From an uncultured Nocardioides sp. (lineage in GTDB: Bacteria > Actinomycetota > Actinomycetes > Propionibacteriales > Nocardioidaceae), in NCBI RefSeq assembly GCF_947488515.1, contig NZ_CANKZF010000001.1, positions 1,984,001 through 2,048,000 on the forward strand: a stretch of 64,000 nt of DNA. The letters run 5' to 3'. The position numbers and the translations under genes were made by a program. Positions 54,538 through 63,830 of the stretch are shown here, piece after piece (the first letter of the stretch is position 1; every line of letters begins with the position of its first letter). Below the pieces are notes generated by a model that worked only from the letters and a program-made list of their open reading frames with translations, was not told the DNA's origin and did not search any database.

Positions 54538-54639
54538 CGGACTGAGCGCCGTTCACGCCCGAGGTGGCGGCAGATCGCGCCCGTGCGCCCTCCCAGGACG
54601 CAGGGTGCCGCCACCCCTGCGCCGAGGGCGGCCCACGGA

Positions 54640-55854
54640 CTAGGTCGGGCGGGTCGTCTCGTGGGTGGTGACCACGTCGTTGGCTGCCGCCCACTCCCCG
54701 ATGTCGCGCTTCTCGATGGCGGCCGCCATCAGGTCGGGGAAGAGGTCGGGCGTGCAGGCGAAGGACGGTACGCCGATCTCGGCGAGGGCCGCGGCATGAT
54801 CGGCGTCGAAGGACGGCTGGCCGGAGTCGCTGAGCGCGAGCAGGGCGATCATGGTCGCGCCGGAGCCGACCACAGCGCTCGCCCGGCTGATCATCTCCTC
54901 CGCGATGCCTCCCTCGTAGAGATCGCTGATGAGGACCAGCACCGTGTCGTCGGGCTGGGTGATCCGGCCCTGGCAGTAGGCCAGCGCGCGGTTGATGTCG
55001 GTGCCGCCACCGAGCTGGACGCCGAAGAGCACGTCGACCGGGTCGTCGATCTCGTCGGTCAGGTCGACCACCTCGGTGTCGAAGACCACCAGCCGCGTGC
55101 TCACCGACCTGATCGACGCGAGCACGGCACCGAAGACCGAGCTGTAGACGGTCGACTCGGCCATGGACCCCGACTGGTCGATGCAGAGGATGATCTCGCG
55201 CTCGACCTGGGTCGAGCGGCGGGCGTAGCCGACCAGTCGCTCGGGCACGACCGTGCGGTGCTCGGGCAAGTAGTGCTTGAGGTTGGCAGCGACGGTGCGA
55301 CGCCAGTCGACGTCGCGCATCCGCGGACGGCGGGTCCGCGCTGACCGGTCCAGCGCACCGGTCACGGCCTGGACGGTGCGCTGCCGCAGCCGCTCCTCCA
55401 GCTCGTCGGTCACCTGGCGGACGACCGCCCGGGCCGTCTCGCGCGAGTGCTCGGGGATCACCCGGCCCAGCCCGATCAGCGTGCTGACCAGGCCGACGTC
55501 GGGCTGGACGGCTCGCATCATCTCGGGCTCGAGCAGCATCTGCCGCAGTCCGAGCCGCTCCATCGCGTCGCCCTGCATGACCTGGACGACCGATGAGGGG
55601 AAGTAGGTGCGGATGTCGCCGAGCCAGCGGGCGACCCGGGGCGAGGATCCGCCGAGGCCGGCCTTGCGCCCACCGTCGTACAGCGCGGACAGGGCGTCGT
55701 CGCGACGCCCGTCGGCCTCGGCGAGGGCGACGGCCTCGCCGTCCGGTCTGGTGAGCCCGTCGGCCTCCTGCCCACCGAGGATCAGCCGCCACCTCGTCAG
55801 CCGGTCCCGGGAGGCCTGCCCGGTCGGGTCGTTGCCGTCAGGCCGCTCCGTCAT
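54640..55854 (-). CDS. vWA-domain protein of the MoxR operon (YehP-like)
   Basis: 404 residues. A helical N-terminal half (about 1-215, incl. ERLGLRQMLLEPEMMRAVQP) and a von Willebrand A domain: MIDAS DQSGS in IILCIDQSGSMAES, the Thr of GGGTDINRAL, and Asp in VLVLISDLYEGG. Last gene of the five-gene operon; its start overlaps the DUF5682 stop by 17 bases. Known: vWA proteins act as metal-dependent scaffolds with MoxR AAA+ partners. Confidence 0.9.
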   Translation of the reverse strand: MTERPDGNDPTGQASRDRLTRWRLILGGQEADGLTRPDGEAVALAEADGRRDDALSALYDGGRKAGLGGSSPRVARWLGDIRTYFPSSVVQVMQGDAMERLGLRQMLLEPEMMRAVQPDVGLVSTLIGLGRVIPEHSRETARAVVRQVTDELEERLRQRTVQAVTGALDRSARTRRPRMRDVDWRRTVAANLKHYLPEHRTVVPERLVGYARRSTQVEREIILCIDQSGSMAESTVYSSVFGAVLASIRSVSTRLVVFDTEVVDLTDEIDDPVDVLFGVQLGGGTDINRALAYCQGRITQPDDTVLVLISDLYEGGIAEEMISRASAVVGSGATMIALLALSDSGQPSFDADHAAALAEIGVPSFACTPDLFPDLMAAAIEKRDIGEWAAANDVVTTHETTRPT

Positions 55855-58162
55855 GCGCCACCACCTTCCACCCGACGAGCCGGGCCACGGCGTGCAGGGC
55901 CGGTCGCGCCTGCTCGAGGTCGATGCCGCCGTCCAGCAGCGCCGCGACGGCGCCGGGCCGACCGAGGCGGGAGAGCTGCTCGCCGATGGTGCGGCGCTCG
56001 GCGGCGCTGAAGTCGGCGAACGTCCGTCGTACGAGCGGAAGCAGGTCCTCGAACGCGTCCTCGTCGAGCGCGCTCACCCACGTGTCGACCAGCCCGAGGA
56101 GGGTGGCGTCGTGGACGAGCAGCACCGCGTCGCCTGCGAGGAAGCCCGCGAGCCATGCGGCCGCCTGGGGCGCTGAGGCAGCGAGGGAGAGTCGGCGGCC
56201 CATCCGGTGGGCGGTGGTGTCGGAGTCGATCCGGCCGGCATCGAGCAGGATGCGGGTGGCCCGGCCGGCGACCCCGCCGGCGACGTGGTCGGGCGCGGAA
56301 ACCGCCTCGAGGGCCTCGGTCCACACGGGGTCGAGCTCCTCGTCGGCGAGCAGGGAGAGACCGCGCTGGGCGCCGGCGATCGCGGCCACCATCTCGGCGG
56401 CCGCCTCCTCGTCGAGGCTCGCGCAGGCCATCGGGAGGCCCACGCAGGCGCGGACGACCGTGGCGGCCAGCACGGTGCGCACCCGCACGGTGTCGGCTCC
56501 GCGTACGTCGCCGTAGCGGCAGGTGCGGGCGAGCGGCTCGACCGTGGCGAGCAGCGCGGGTACGTCGTGCTGGACCGCGGCCCGTGCGTCGAGGGCGTCG
56601 AGGACTGCCTCGATGCCGTCGGGCAGGTCAGCGGTGAGGCAGGCGGTGACCAGGGCGGCGAGCTCGGTGAGGTCGCCGGACCGGGAGGCGCGGTCGGCGG
56701 CCCGGGCCGCCGCGGCGGCGGCGATCGTGGTGCCCCAGATTCCCGCTTCGACGAGGTCGACGGCCAGCTCGGGGCGCCACTCCAGGGTCCAGCTCTCCTT
56801 GAACGTCCCGGTCGTGCGGCCGGCGTCGGCGACCTCGCCCCACGGCACCCCGAGGAGCTCGAGGCGGTGCAGGAGCACCGACCGCGCGAGCTGGCTCTCG
56901 CGTCGCAGGTCGAGGTCGACCTGCTGGACGACCGCCGTGGGCTTGAGCCGCAGCGACCGTTGCTGGCGGGCCAGGTCGGCGGCGAGCGGGACGACCGGCG
57001 CCGACTCCGGCACGGATCCGAGCTCCTCGCCCACCACCAGGCGCCGGTGGACGAGGTCGAGCGGCAGCCGGGACCCCTCGCACAGCACCGTCTCGGCGGC
57101 GTCGTCCAGCTCGCTCAGCCCGACGGACGGCCGGCCGCGGACGGTGGCCAGGGTCTCGGCGAGGCGGGCGGCCTCCACCACCGACGCGGTCGAGGCGTCG
57201 AGCCGCTCCTCGCGCAGCGTGCGGGCGACCCGGACCAGCCACGACGTGGCGAGGTCGCGGGGGTCGGGGTCGGGACGGCTGAGGTGGTCGAAGAGGTGCT
57301 GGTACCACCCGGGCGCGCTGACGCCGGCGCCGTAGCCGGAGGCGTACCCGAGCCGGGCGGCCGTCCAGGGCGTCCAGGCGGCCGCCACCTTGGTGCGGGG
57401 CAGCCTGGTGATCAGGTCGGCGTCGCGGCTGGCCGGTGGGAAGTCGGCCGGCAGGAGCGCCGGTGCGTGCCAGGCCCCGCAGACGACCGCGATCCGGGCC
57501 GCGGGGGCCGCCTTGATCTCGGCCCGCAGCACCTTGCGCATCCACTGCTCGCGGCGGGCGTTGCTGCGCACCTCCGGGTCGTCGTCGGGCCGTGTGTCGG
57601 CGGACCGGACCGCGGCCATCGCCTCCCGGATCGCGGCGAAGCGCTCGGCCGGCGACCCGTGCCGCTGCTCGACGGCGTCCTCCCACCACCGCTCCGCGTC
57701 GTCGTACCCGGCCGTCGCGGCGAGGGTGCCGATCGGGTCGAGGCGCTCGGCGGGGGCTGCTGGCTCCGCCATCGCGTCCTCGTCCGCCTCGGTGTCCTCG
57801 TCGGCGTCCACGGCTGGCTCAGCCGGGGCCGGCGCCTCCTGCGCGAGCGCGAAGGCGTGCACCGCCGGGAGGTCGAGGAACCGGACCGGCACGCCGTGCG
57901 CCAGCGCCCAGCGTGCCGCGACCCACTCAGGCGAGAAGTGGGCGAGCGGGTAGAACGTCGCCTGCCGCGGCTCCTCGACGGCGTAGACCAGGCCGGCGAC
58001 GGGCGGCACCATGTCGGCCTCGGCCAGCAGGTCGACGATCGCGTCGAGTTCCGGGCAGCCCTCGATCAGGACGAGGTCGGGAGGCTGCTCCTCGAGCGCA
58101 GCACGCACGGCCCGGGCAGAGCCGGGACCGTGGTGGCGTACGCCGTAGACGTCGACGGGCAT
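55838..58162 (-). CDS. DUF5682 family protein of the MoxR operon (YehM-like)
   Basis: 774 residues. The N-terminal domain (VDVYGVRHHGPGSARAVRAA, PDLVLIEGCPE, RIAVVCGAWHAPAL) resembles the GxxH / E / GxxH layout of TraB/TIKI/erythromycin-esterase-like proteins. A Glu/Ala-rich acidic insert (about 115-140) follows, and the C-terminal 450 residues are helical. Reaction unknown; the fold suggests hydrolase. ATG 58162 is 10 bases after the ATPase stop. The E. coli homologue of this family is YehM. Confidence 0.87.
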   Translation of the reverse strand: MPVDVYGVRHHGPGSARAVRAALEEQPPDLVLIEGCPELDAIVDLLAEADMVPPVAGLVYAVEEPRQATFYPLAHFSPEWVAARWALAHGVPVRFLDLPAVHAFALAQEAPAPAEPAVDADEDTEADEDAMAEPAAPAERLDPIGTLAATAGYDDAERWWEDAVEQRHGSPAERFAAIREAMAAVRSADTRPDDDPEVRSNARREQWMRKVLRAEIKAAPAARIAVVCGAWHAPALLPADFPPASRDADLITRLPRTKVAAAWTPWTAARLGYASGYGAGVSAPGWYQHLFDHLSRPDPDPRDLATSWLVRVARTLREERLDASTASVVEAARLAETLATVRGRPSVGLSELDDAAETVLCEGSRLPLDLVHRRLVVGEELGSVPESAPVVPLAADLARQQRSLRLKPTAVVQQVDLDLRRESQLARSVLLHRLELLGVPWGEVADAGRTTGTFKESWTLEWRPELAVDLVEAGIWGTTIAAAAAARAADRASRSGDLTELAALVTACLTADLPDGIEAVLDALDARAAVQHDVPALLATVEPLARTCRYGDVRGADTVRVRTVLAATVVRACVGLPMACASLDEEAAAEMVAAIAGAQRGLSLLADEELDPVWTEALEAVSAPDHVAGGVAGRATRILLDAGRIDSDTTAHRMGRRLSLAASAPQAAAWLAGFLAGDAVLLVHDATLLGLVDTWVSALDEDAFEDLLPLVRRTFADFSAAERRTIGEQLSRLGRPGAVAALLDGGIDLEQARPALHAVARLVGWKVVAHDGAA

Positions 58163-58172
58163 GCGCGCCTGC

Positions 58173-59270
58173 TCAGCCCAGGTCCCGGCACGCGCGGTAG
58201 AGGTCGCTCCAGTCCCGGCGGTTGCGCATGACCGTCTCGAGGTACTCCTGCCACACGAGCCGGTCCTGCACGGGGTCCTTCACGACAGCGCCGATCAGGC
58301 CGCCGGCGACGTCCTCGGCCCGCACCGTGCCATCGCCGAAGTGGGCGGCCAGCGCGAGCCCGTTGGTCATGACCGAGATCGCCTCGGCAGTGGACAGCGT
58401 CGCGCTCGGCGACTTGATGGTCGTGCGCTGGTCGGTGGTGACGCCGCTGCGGAGCTCGCGCATGACGGTGACGACCCGGTTGATCTCCGACAGCGAGGCC
58501 AGGTCGGCGGGGAGCTCGAGGGAGGCACCGAGCGCGGCGACCCGGGTTCGAACGATCTCGACCTCCTGGTCGAAGGAGTCCGGCAGTGGAAGCACGACTG
58601 TGTTGAAGCGGCGGCGCAGCGCGGAGGACAGGTCGTTGACGCCCTTGTCGCGGTTGTTCGCGGTGGCGATGAGGTTGAAGCCCGGCCTGGCCTGGACCTC
58701 CTCGTCGAGCTCGGGCACCGGCAGCGTCTTCTCGGAGAGGATGCTGATCAGCGAGTCCTGGACGTCGGACGGGATGCGGGTGAGCTCCTCCACGCGTGCG
58801 ATCGCACCGGTCTCCATGGCGCGCATCACCGGGCCGGGGACCAGGGCCTCGCGAGTCGGGCCCTCGGCGAGCAGGCGGGCGTAGTTCCAGCCGTAGCGCA
58901 GTGCCTCCTCCTGGGTGCCGGCCGTGCCCTGCACGACCAGGGTCGAGCGGCCGCTGATCGCGGCGGCGAGGTGCTCACCGAGCCACGACTTGGCGGTGCC
59001 GGGCACGCCGAGCAGGAGCAGGGCCCGGTCGGTGGCCAGCGACGAGATCGCCACCTCGACCAGTCGGCGCTGACCGAGGTACTTCGGCGTGATCCGGGCG
59101 CCGTCGGGCAGCTCACCGCCGAGGACGTACGTCGCCACCGCCCAGGGCGAGAGGTGCCACGAGGGCGGCCGTGGCCGGTCGTCGACCGCGGCCAGGGCTG
59201 CCAGCTCGTCGGCGTAGGCGTCCTCGGCGTGCTGGCGGAGCACGTCGGGCGTGGGCTGCGGGGTGGTCAT
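58173..59270 (-). CDS. MoxR-family AAA+ ATPase of the operon (YehL-like)
   Basis: 365 residues. Walker A GVPGTAKS (about 88-95), sensor 1 LIATANNRD, arginine-rich ALRRRFNTVVLPLP. At the Walker B position IARVEELTRIP replaces the usual hhhhDE, with Glu-Glu retained. TIKSPSATLSTAEAIS is the lid. Known: MoxR proteins remodel partner proteins using ATP, with vWA proteins as adaptors. The ATG overlaps the DUF5691 stop by four bases. Confidence 0.93.
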   Translation of the reverse strand: MTTPQPTPDVLRQHAEDAYADELAALAAVDDRPRPPSWHLSPWAVATYVLGGELPDGARITPKYLGQRRLVEVAISSLATDRALLLLGVPGTAKSWLGEHLAAAISGRSTLVVQGTAGTQEEALRYGWNYARLLAEGPTREALVPGPVMRAMETGAIARVEELTRIPSDVQDSLISILSEKTLPVPELDEEVQARPGFNLIATANNRDKGVNDLSSALRRRFNTVVLPLPDSFDQEVEIVRTRVAALGASLELPADLASLSEINRVVTVMRELRSGVTTDQRTTIKSPSATLSTAEAISVMTNGLALAAHFGDGTVRAEDVAGGLIGAVVKDPVQDRLVWQEYLETVMRNRRDWSDLYRACRDLG

Positions 59271-60757
59271 CTGAAGGCCTCCGTCAGGGACGTGCGGAAC
59301 GCGTGGAGCTGCAGGGTCTCGGTCAAGGCGCGGCGCAGGTGGGCGGCGTCCTCGGGCAGGTGGGAGAGCGCGGCATTGATCTCGGGCGCCAGCGCCTGGC
59401 CCAGGGCCACCGGCAGGAGCGGAGCGGCGGCGTGGCCCAGCGAGCGGTCGGCCCTCTCCCCCTGGATCCGCTTCAGCACGGCGCGACCGAGGTCGTCGGG
59501 CCAGGGCCGCGGCGCCTCGGTCAGCAGGCCACGCAGGTCCCGCCCGGCGGTGCGCTGGTTCACCCAGTCGGTCAGCAGCCTGGCCCGTCGCTCCTCGGGA
59601 AGCAGCCACAGCAGCCGGTGGTCGGGGATGCCGTGGTCGACGCACGCCATGGCCCACTCGGTGTCGCGGCGGTCCAGGACGGTCTCGGTGAGCCAGGCCA
59701 GCACGTCGGCGTCCCGCACCATCTTGAGCGTGGCGGACGGGCTGCGACCCGTGAGGTCCGTCCAGGTGGAGAGTGGCGCTGCGCGCACGACCTGGGACAG
59801 CCAGACGGTGGGCATGGCACCGGCGCCCTTGGCGGGTGCGGTCAGGCCGTCGCGCACCGCCGCCTCGTCGGGGGCCTCGGGCACCTCGACGTCGAGGTGG
59901 CGAACGAGCGTCCCCCTGACCCGCACCAGCTGCCGCAGCCGGTCGGCCATCCGGGCGGCGCGAGCGCTCCCGGGCAGACGGTCGAGCATGGCGGTGGCCG
60001 CCTCGCGGACGGACTTGGCCCTGTCGTCGAGCGCCCGCTCGAGCAGCGGCTCGTCTGCCGCCGAGAGGCCCGGGCCGAGGGCACGGACCGCATCGGCGCG
60101 CACCTTGGCCGACACCGTCGACCACTGCGCGTCGAGCAGCTCGCGGGCAGCAGCCGGATCGGCTCGCCGGCCGAGGGCGAACGCCGTCACGGCCTCCGCG
60201 CTCGACATCGTCGGCCACGCCTCGAGCCAGTCGACCTCGACCTCGGTGCGTGGGTCGTCCGCGCCGTCGAGGAGGTCCGACCACGCCTCGTTGAGGCCGA
60301 CCAGCCAGCGCCCGCGCTCGCCGATCTGGTCGCCGAGGGCCGTGGCCACCCGACGCCGGCCGGCAGCGAAGTCGAGCAGCACGGGCAGCAGGTGCCAGGG
60401 CACGCGCCGGCCTGCCGTGTCAGCGAGCCGGAGCCACTCGACGACCAGCTCGTCGCGCGCCTGGCGGGAGACCGGGGACTGGGTCAGCAGCAGGGTGAGC
60501 AGCTGGGTGGCCCGGTCCGTCGTGGGCGGGCGGGCCTCGGCGGCTGCGGCCAGCACGACGTCACTGGCCGGTGGCAGCGGCGTACCGGCGCGGGTGAGGG
60601 CGTCGGCGACGGCCGCGCTGGCGAGCAGACGGTGCTCGGCGGACGCGTCGCTCGCGTCGAGGGCGAGGACGTCCGGCGCAGGCGGTGGCTCGCGCCGGGC
60701 GCTGCCCACGAGGGCGGCGGTGGCGACGTCGGCCAGCCACTGGTCGACCGTGCTCAC
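59267..60757 (-). CDS. DUF5691 family protein of the MoxR operon
   Basis: 496 residues of largely helical, HEAT-like repeats (AVTAFALGRRADPAAARELL, VRADAVRALGPGLSAADEPL, SVREAATAMLDRLP). No catalytic motif. HEAT scaffolds usually organise protein complexes. GTG 60757 chosen because it overlaps the SWIM gene's stop by four bases; sequence upstream in frame is the shadow of that gene. Confidence 0.86.
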   Translation of the reverse strand: MSTVDQWLADVATAALVGSARREPPPAPDVLALDASDASAEHRLLASAAVADALTRAGTPLPPASDVVLAAAAEARPPTTDRATQLLTLLLTQSPVSRQARDELVVEWLRLADTAGRRVPWHLLPVLLDFAAGRRRVATALGDQIGERGRWLVGLNEAWSDLLDGADDPRTEVEVDWLEAWPTMSSAEAVTAFALGRRADPAAARELLDAQWSTVSAKVRADAVRALGPGLSAADEPLLERALDDRAKSVREAATAMLDRLPGSARAARMADRLRQLVRVRGTLVRHLDVEVPEAPDEAAVRDGLTAPAKGAGAMPTVWLSQVVRAAPLSTWTDLTGRSPSATLKMVRDADVLAWLTETVLDRRDTEWAMACVDHGIPDHRLLWLLPEERRARLLTDWVNQRTAGRDLRGLLTEAPRPWPDDLGRAVLKRIQGERADRSLGHAAAPLLPVALGQALAPEINAALSHLPEDAAHLRRALTETLQLHAFRTSLTEAFR

Positions 60758-62052
60758 AGGCCCATCACCCGGTCGTCCAGCCACACCGCGAGCGGGCGGA
60801 ACGTGCCCGACTCGACCTCCCCGAAGACGTCCACGGGCTCCCCGCCGCTGACCGCGAGCAGGGTCCAGACCGGTGAGCCCTCCGCCACCGGCAATGAGCC
60901 GGTCACGTCGCTGACCCGCCACTGCTCACCGTCGGGGACGACTCGCACGTCGGCGAGCGGGGCGGGGAGACGGTCGCCCCACGGCGTCCGGCCGAGCCGT
61001 CGCGCAGCGACGGCGTGCACCTCGGCCAGGCTGGTGCGGCCCGGCAGCGCGGTGACCGGCACGGCACCGGTGGGAGGGTCACGGAAGAGCGCCCGACGCG
61101 GCTCCGCACCGGGGTAGCGGGCGACGTCGACGTCGAGCCGGGCGCCGCTGAGCTGCGGGACGGCGATGGCCTGGCCGTAGCCGGCGAAGTCGAGCACGGC
61201 CACCACCTCGCCGTCGTCGTGGGCCAGCCACGTGCGCTGCTGCTGGATCTTCCCGTCGTCGGTGCGGACGGCTCCGAGGACCGTCCACGGCCCGGGCCGC
61301 ACGTCGTTGTCGCGCACCTCCTCGCTCGACTGGGCCCACCCGAGCGCGACGCGGACCTCTGCCAGGTCGACGTCGTCGAGGTGCTCCCGGGCCTGCCACG
61401 CGCTCGTGATGGTCCACCAGCGCCCGACCTCCGAGAGGAGGTACGCCGCCCACTCCCGGCGCGCGTGCACCTGCGACCCGGCCTCGCGGACCCGCTCCGC
61501 CAGCGCCGGCAGCTGCGCGTCGACCAGGCGCGCGGCCGCGGTGTCCCAGAAGGAGTAGGGCTGGGTGCGGGCGGCCGCGAGGCCGCCGCGGACGAGGTCG
61601 GCGAGCCAGAGCCGGAAGTCCTCGACGCCGGCGTCCATCCGGGACAGCCGTTGCTCGAGACGCTTGGCCCGGGCCGCGGGGTCGGGGGTGGTGTCGGTGG
61701 CGGGGCGGGCGGTACCGGCCGCACGCTCGGCGCGCTGGGTGGCCCACTCGTCGGCGAACGCCGCGATCTGGCCGGACTCATCGATCACGCCCTCGGACCA
61801 CAGCATCAGCAGGGCCAGGGCGTGCTTGCACGGGAACTTCCGGCTCGGGCACGCGCACCGGTAGGCGGGTCCGACGAGGTCGACGCTCACCTGGTAGGGC
61901 GTCTTGCCGCTGCCCTGGCACTGGCCCCACACGAGCACGTCGCTGCAGCCGGTCTCGCGCCACGGCCCCGGGACGGCGAGCTTGCGCGCGGCCGCCAACG
62001 AGGACGCGTCAGGCGCGACCTCGGTCACCTGGCTGGCGGTCCATCGGGTCAT
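60754..62052 (-). CDS. SWIM zinc finger protein of the MoxR operon (YehQ-like)
   Basis: 432 residues. The SWIM motif CxCx(6)CxH is CACPSRKFPCKH (Cys66, Cys68, Cys75, His77), preceded by GSGKTPYQVSVDL. The rest is a large all-alpha/beta body containing GRWWTITSAWQAREHLDDVD and PGAEPRRALF. SWIM domains bind DNA or proteins. First gene of the operon. Start ATG 62052; the next gene upstream ends 80 bases away, so a promoter for the operon should be in 62053-62132. Confidence 0.9.
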   Translation of the reverse strand: MTRWTASQVTEVAPDASSLAAARKLAVPGPWRETGCSDVLVWGQCQGSGKTPYQVSVDLVGPAYRCACPSRKFPCKHALALLMLWSEGVIDESGQIAAFADEWATQRAERAAGTARPATDTTPDPAARAKRLEQRLSRMDAGVEDFRLWLADLVRGGLAAARTQPYSFWDTAAARLVDAQLPALAERVREAGSQVHARREWAAYLLSEVGRWWTITSAWQAREHLDDVDLAEVRVALGWAQSSEEVRDNDVRPGPWTVLGAVRTDDGKIQQQRTWLAHDDGEVVAVLDFAGYGQAIAVPQLSGARLDVDVARYPGAEPRRALFRDPPTGAVPVTALPGRTSLAEVHAVAARRLGRTPWGDRLPAPLADVRVVPDGEQWRVSDVTGSLPVAEGSPVWTLLAVSGGEPVDVFGEVESGTFRPLAVWLDDRVMGL

Positions 62053-62132
62053 GGCGCGGCCATCAAACCACCCGACGCCGACACGGACGGGCGAAACGGG
62101 GCCGCCCGGTCGGACCCCGCCACGGCTGGCGC

Positions 62133-62738
62133 TCAGCCGGTCCGCGCCCGCGCGGCGTCCCAGAGCCGCCGGCACTCGCGGACGTCCTGGCCGTAGACCG
62201 CGACGAGCTCGGGCGGGAGCCCGTCGGGGTGCGCGGCCAGGAAGTCCTCCAGGGCGGCGTACGCCTCGACGAAGGCTGCGGTGTCGGGGTCGGAGACGTC
62301 GGTCGAGTCGCCCGAGGTGAGCGGCGCGAGGGGGTCCGTCACGGCGCGGGTCCACTCCTCGCGGATCGCCTCGTGCCGCTCCCGGGAGACGGCGAGGAGA
62401 CCGGCCAGGGACGGGTCACGGGTGACGCCGTCGCGCTCGCTGTCCCCGTACGACGCCTCCAACCGGCCGACGTCGCGGCGGGCGCGCTCGCGCAGCACCC
62501 AGAGGCCGGCGAAGCCGAGGGCGTCGACCGCGAGCAGCACCGGCACGGCGACCGTCGTCACGTCGAGCTCCCAGAAGAGCGGGACGAGGAACACCGCCTG
62601 CAGGACGAGCAGCACGATCGCGACGCCGGTGATCGGGTAGTCGGCGCGGACCCGCAGCCGGTCGGCGCGGACGGTGCCCGCGTGGACGCGCGCGGACGCG
62701 GGCGCGGGGTCGGCCCGCCAGGCAACGAGGTCGGGCAC
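62133..62738 (-). CDS. Membrane protein of unknown function
   Basis: 201 residues. Two adjacent membrane helices at about 36-80 (ITGVAIVLLVLQAVFLVPLF, VAVPVLLAVDALGFAGLWVL) and a charged cytoplasmic C-terminal domain. Not recognised. The start at 62738 is three bases after the VOC gene's stop. It reads into the MoxR operon but 80 bases separate it from the SWIM gene, so membership is uncertain. Confidence 0.78.
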   Translation of the reverse strand: MPDLVAWRADPAPASARVHAGTVRADRLRVRADYPITGVAIVLLVLQAVFLVPLFWELDVTTVAVPVLLAVDALGFAGLWVLRERARRDVGRLEASYGDSERDGVTRDPSLAGLLAVSRERHEAIREEWTRAVTDPLAPLTSGDSTDVSDPDTAAFVEAYAALEDFLAAHPDGLPPELVAVYGQDVRECRRLWDAARARTG

Positions 62739-62741
62739 GTG

Positions 62742-63161
62742 TCAGGACGCGGCGCCGGCGATGTTGAACAGCCAGCTGATCCCGAAGCGGTCGACGAACA
62801 TGCCGAACTCGTCACCCCACGGCGCTGCCTCGAGGGGCTGGCGCACCTCGCCGCCCTCGGACAGCGCGGAGAACCAGCCGCGCAGCTGCTCGGCCTCCTC
62901 GTTCGACCCTGAGATGCTGACCGACACGTTGTCACCGAAGGTCACCTGCACCATCTCCGGCGGTGCGTCGGCACCCATCAGCGTGAGGCCGGAGGGCGTC
63001 TCGAGCTGGCCGTGCATGACCTGCGTGGCCATCGGGCCCTCGGTGCCCATGTCACCGAACGTCATGACGTTGAGCTCGCCACCCAGGACGGAGGCGTAGA
63101 ACTCCATCGCCTCGCGCGCCCTGGCGTCGGCGAAGTTGAGGTACGGGTTCAGGGTGACCAT
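62742..63161 (-). CDS. VOC / glyoxalase superfamily protein (PhnB-type)
   Basis: 139 residues of the PhnB/3-demethylubiquinone-like branch. MVTLNPYLNFADARAREAME, FYASVLGGEL, and WGDEFGMFVDRFGISWLFN are the family signatures. The usual metal-ligand residues are not clear, so catalysis is unproven. AGGAG lies six bases before the ATG at 63161. Confidence 0.9.
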   Translation of the reverse strand: MVTLNPYLNFADARAREAMEFYASVLGGELNVMTFGDMGTEGPMATQVMHGQLETPSGLTLMGADAPPEMVQVTFGDNVSVSISGSNEEAEQLRGWFSALSEGGEVRQPLEAAPWGDEFGMFVDRFGISWLFNIAGAAS

Positions 63162-63289
63162 CACGTGCTCCTTCGGAGGTCGGACGTCCCCAACCTAGTG
63201 ACGCGGCGCGGACCACGGAAGACAGGACCAGACGCACGACGCCCCGGACGAGCGTGTCGTCCGGGGCGTCGTCGCGGGGTGCGCTGGGG

Positions 63290-63634
63290 TCAGCGGCTGG
63301 AGTACGGCGTGTAGTAGTCCGTGTGATGACCGCGGGAGTCGTCGTTCCAGTCGTCCTTGTCGTAGTCCGGCGCGGACTTGATCTGGTCCTTGGTGAGGTT
63401 GACCATCACGGTCTTGTCCTCGTGGTCGATCCCGGTGACGGCGCCGGCAGGGACGAGACGCTTCTTGCCGAAGATCCAGAAGCCGGTGTCCACGACGAGC
63501 CACTGGCCGCTGGCCTCGTTGCTGGCCTCGTCGATCTTGCCGATCGACCCGTCGCTCGCCTCGACGTCGTAGCCGACGAGGTCGCTGTCCTGGCTCCACG
63601 CGGTGTCGCGGTAGCTCCACACTGTGTCACTCAT
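63290..63634 (-). CDS. PRC-barrel domain protein
   Basis: 114 residues. SDLVGYDVEASDGSIGKIDE and WLVVDTGFWIFGKKRLVPAG match the PRC-barrel, as in RimM and photosynthetic reaction centre H. A polar C-terminus follows (DDWNDDSRGHHTDYYTPYSS). GGGAGG precedes the ATG at 63634. Such proteins are often stress-associated in actinobacteria; function unknown. Confidence 0.9.
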   Translation of the reverse strand: MSDTVWSYRDTAWSQDSDLVGYDVEASDGSIGKIDEASNEASGQWLVVDTGFWIFGKKRLVPAGAVTGIDHEDKTVMVNLTKDQIKSAPDYDKDDWNDDSRGHHTDYYTPYSSR

Positions 63635-63830
63635 GGTTCCCTCCCAAGGGTTCGGTTGTGCCGAGCCGTCGACGCAACCACCAGTCCCGGGAGGCAGACA
63701 CACCCGTGGGGCGGTGTCACCGTCGTTCACCGCCCTACGGATACGCCCGCAGGGGTACGACGACGCCCGTGGGGCCGGCACCGGGCCGGGGCTCGCCTCT
63801 GCGCGCCAGGCAGGTGTGCGCCGGCGGGGC

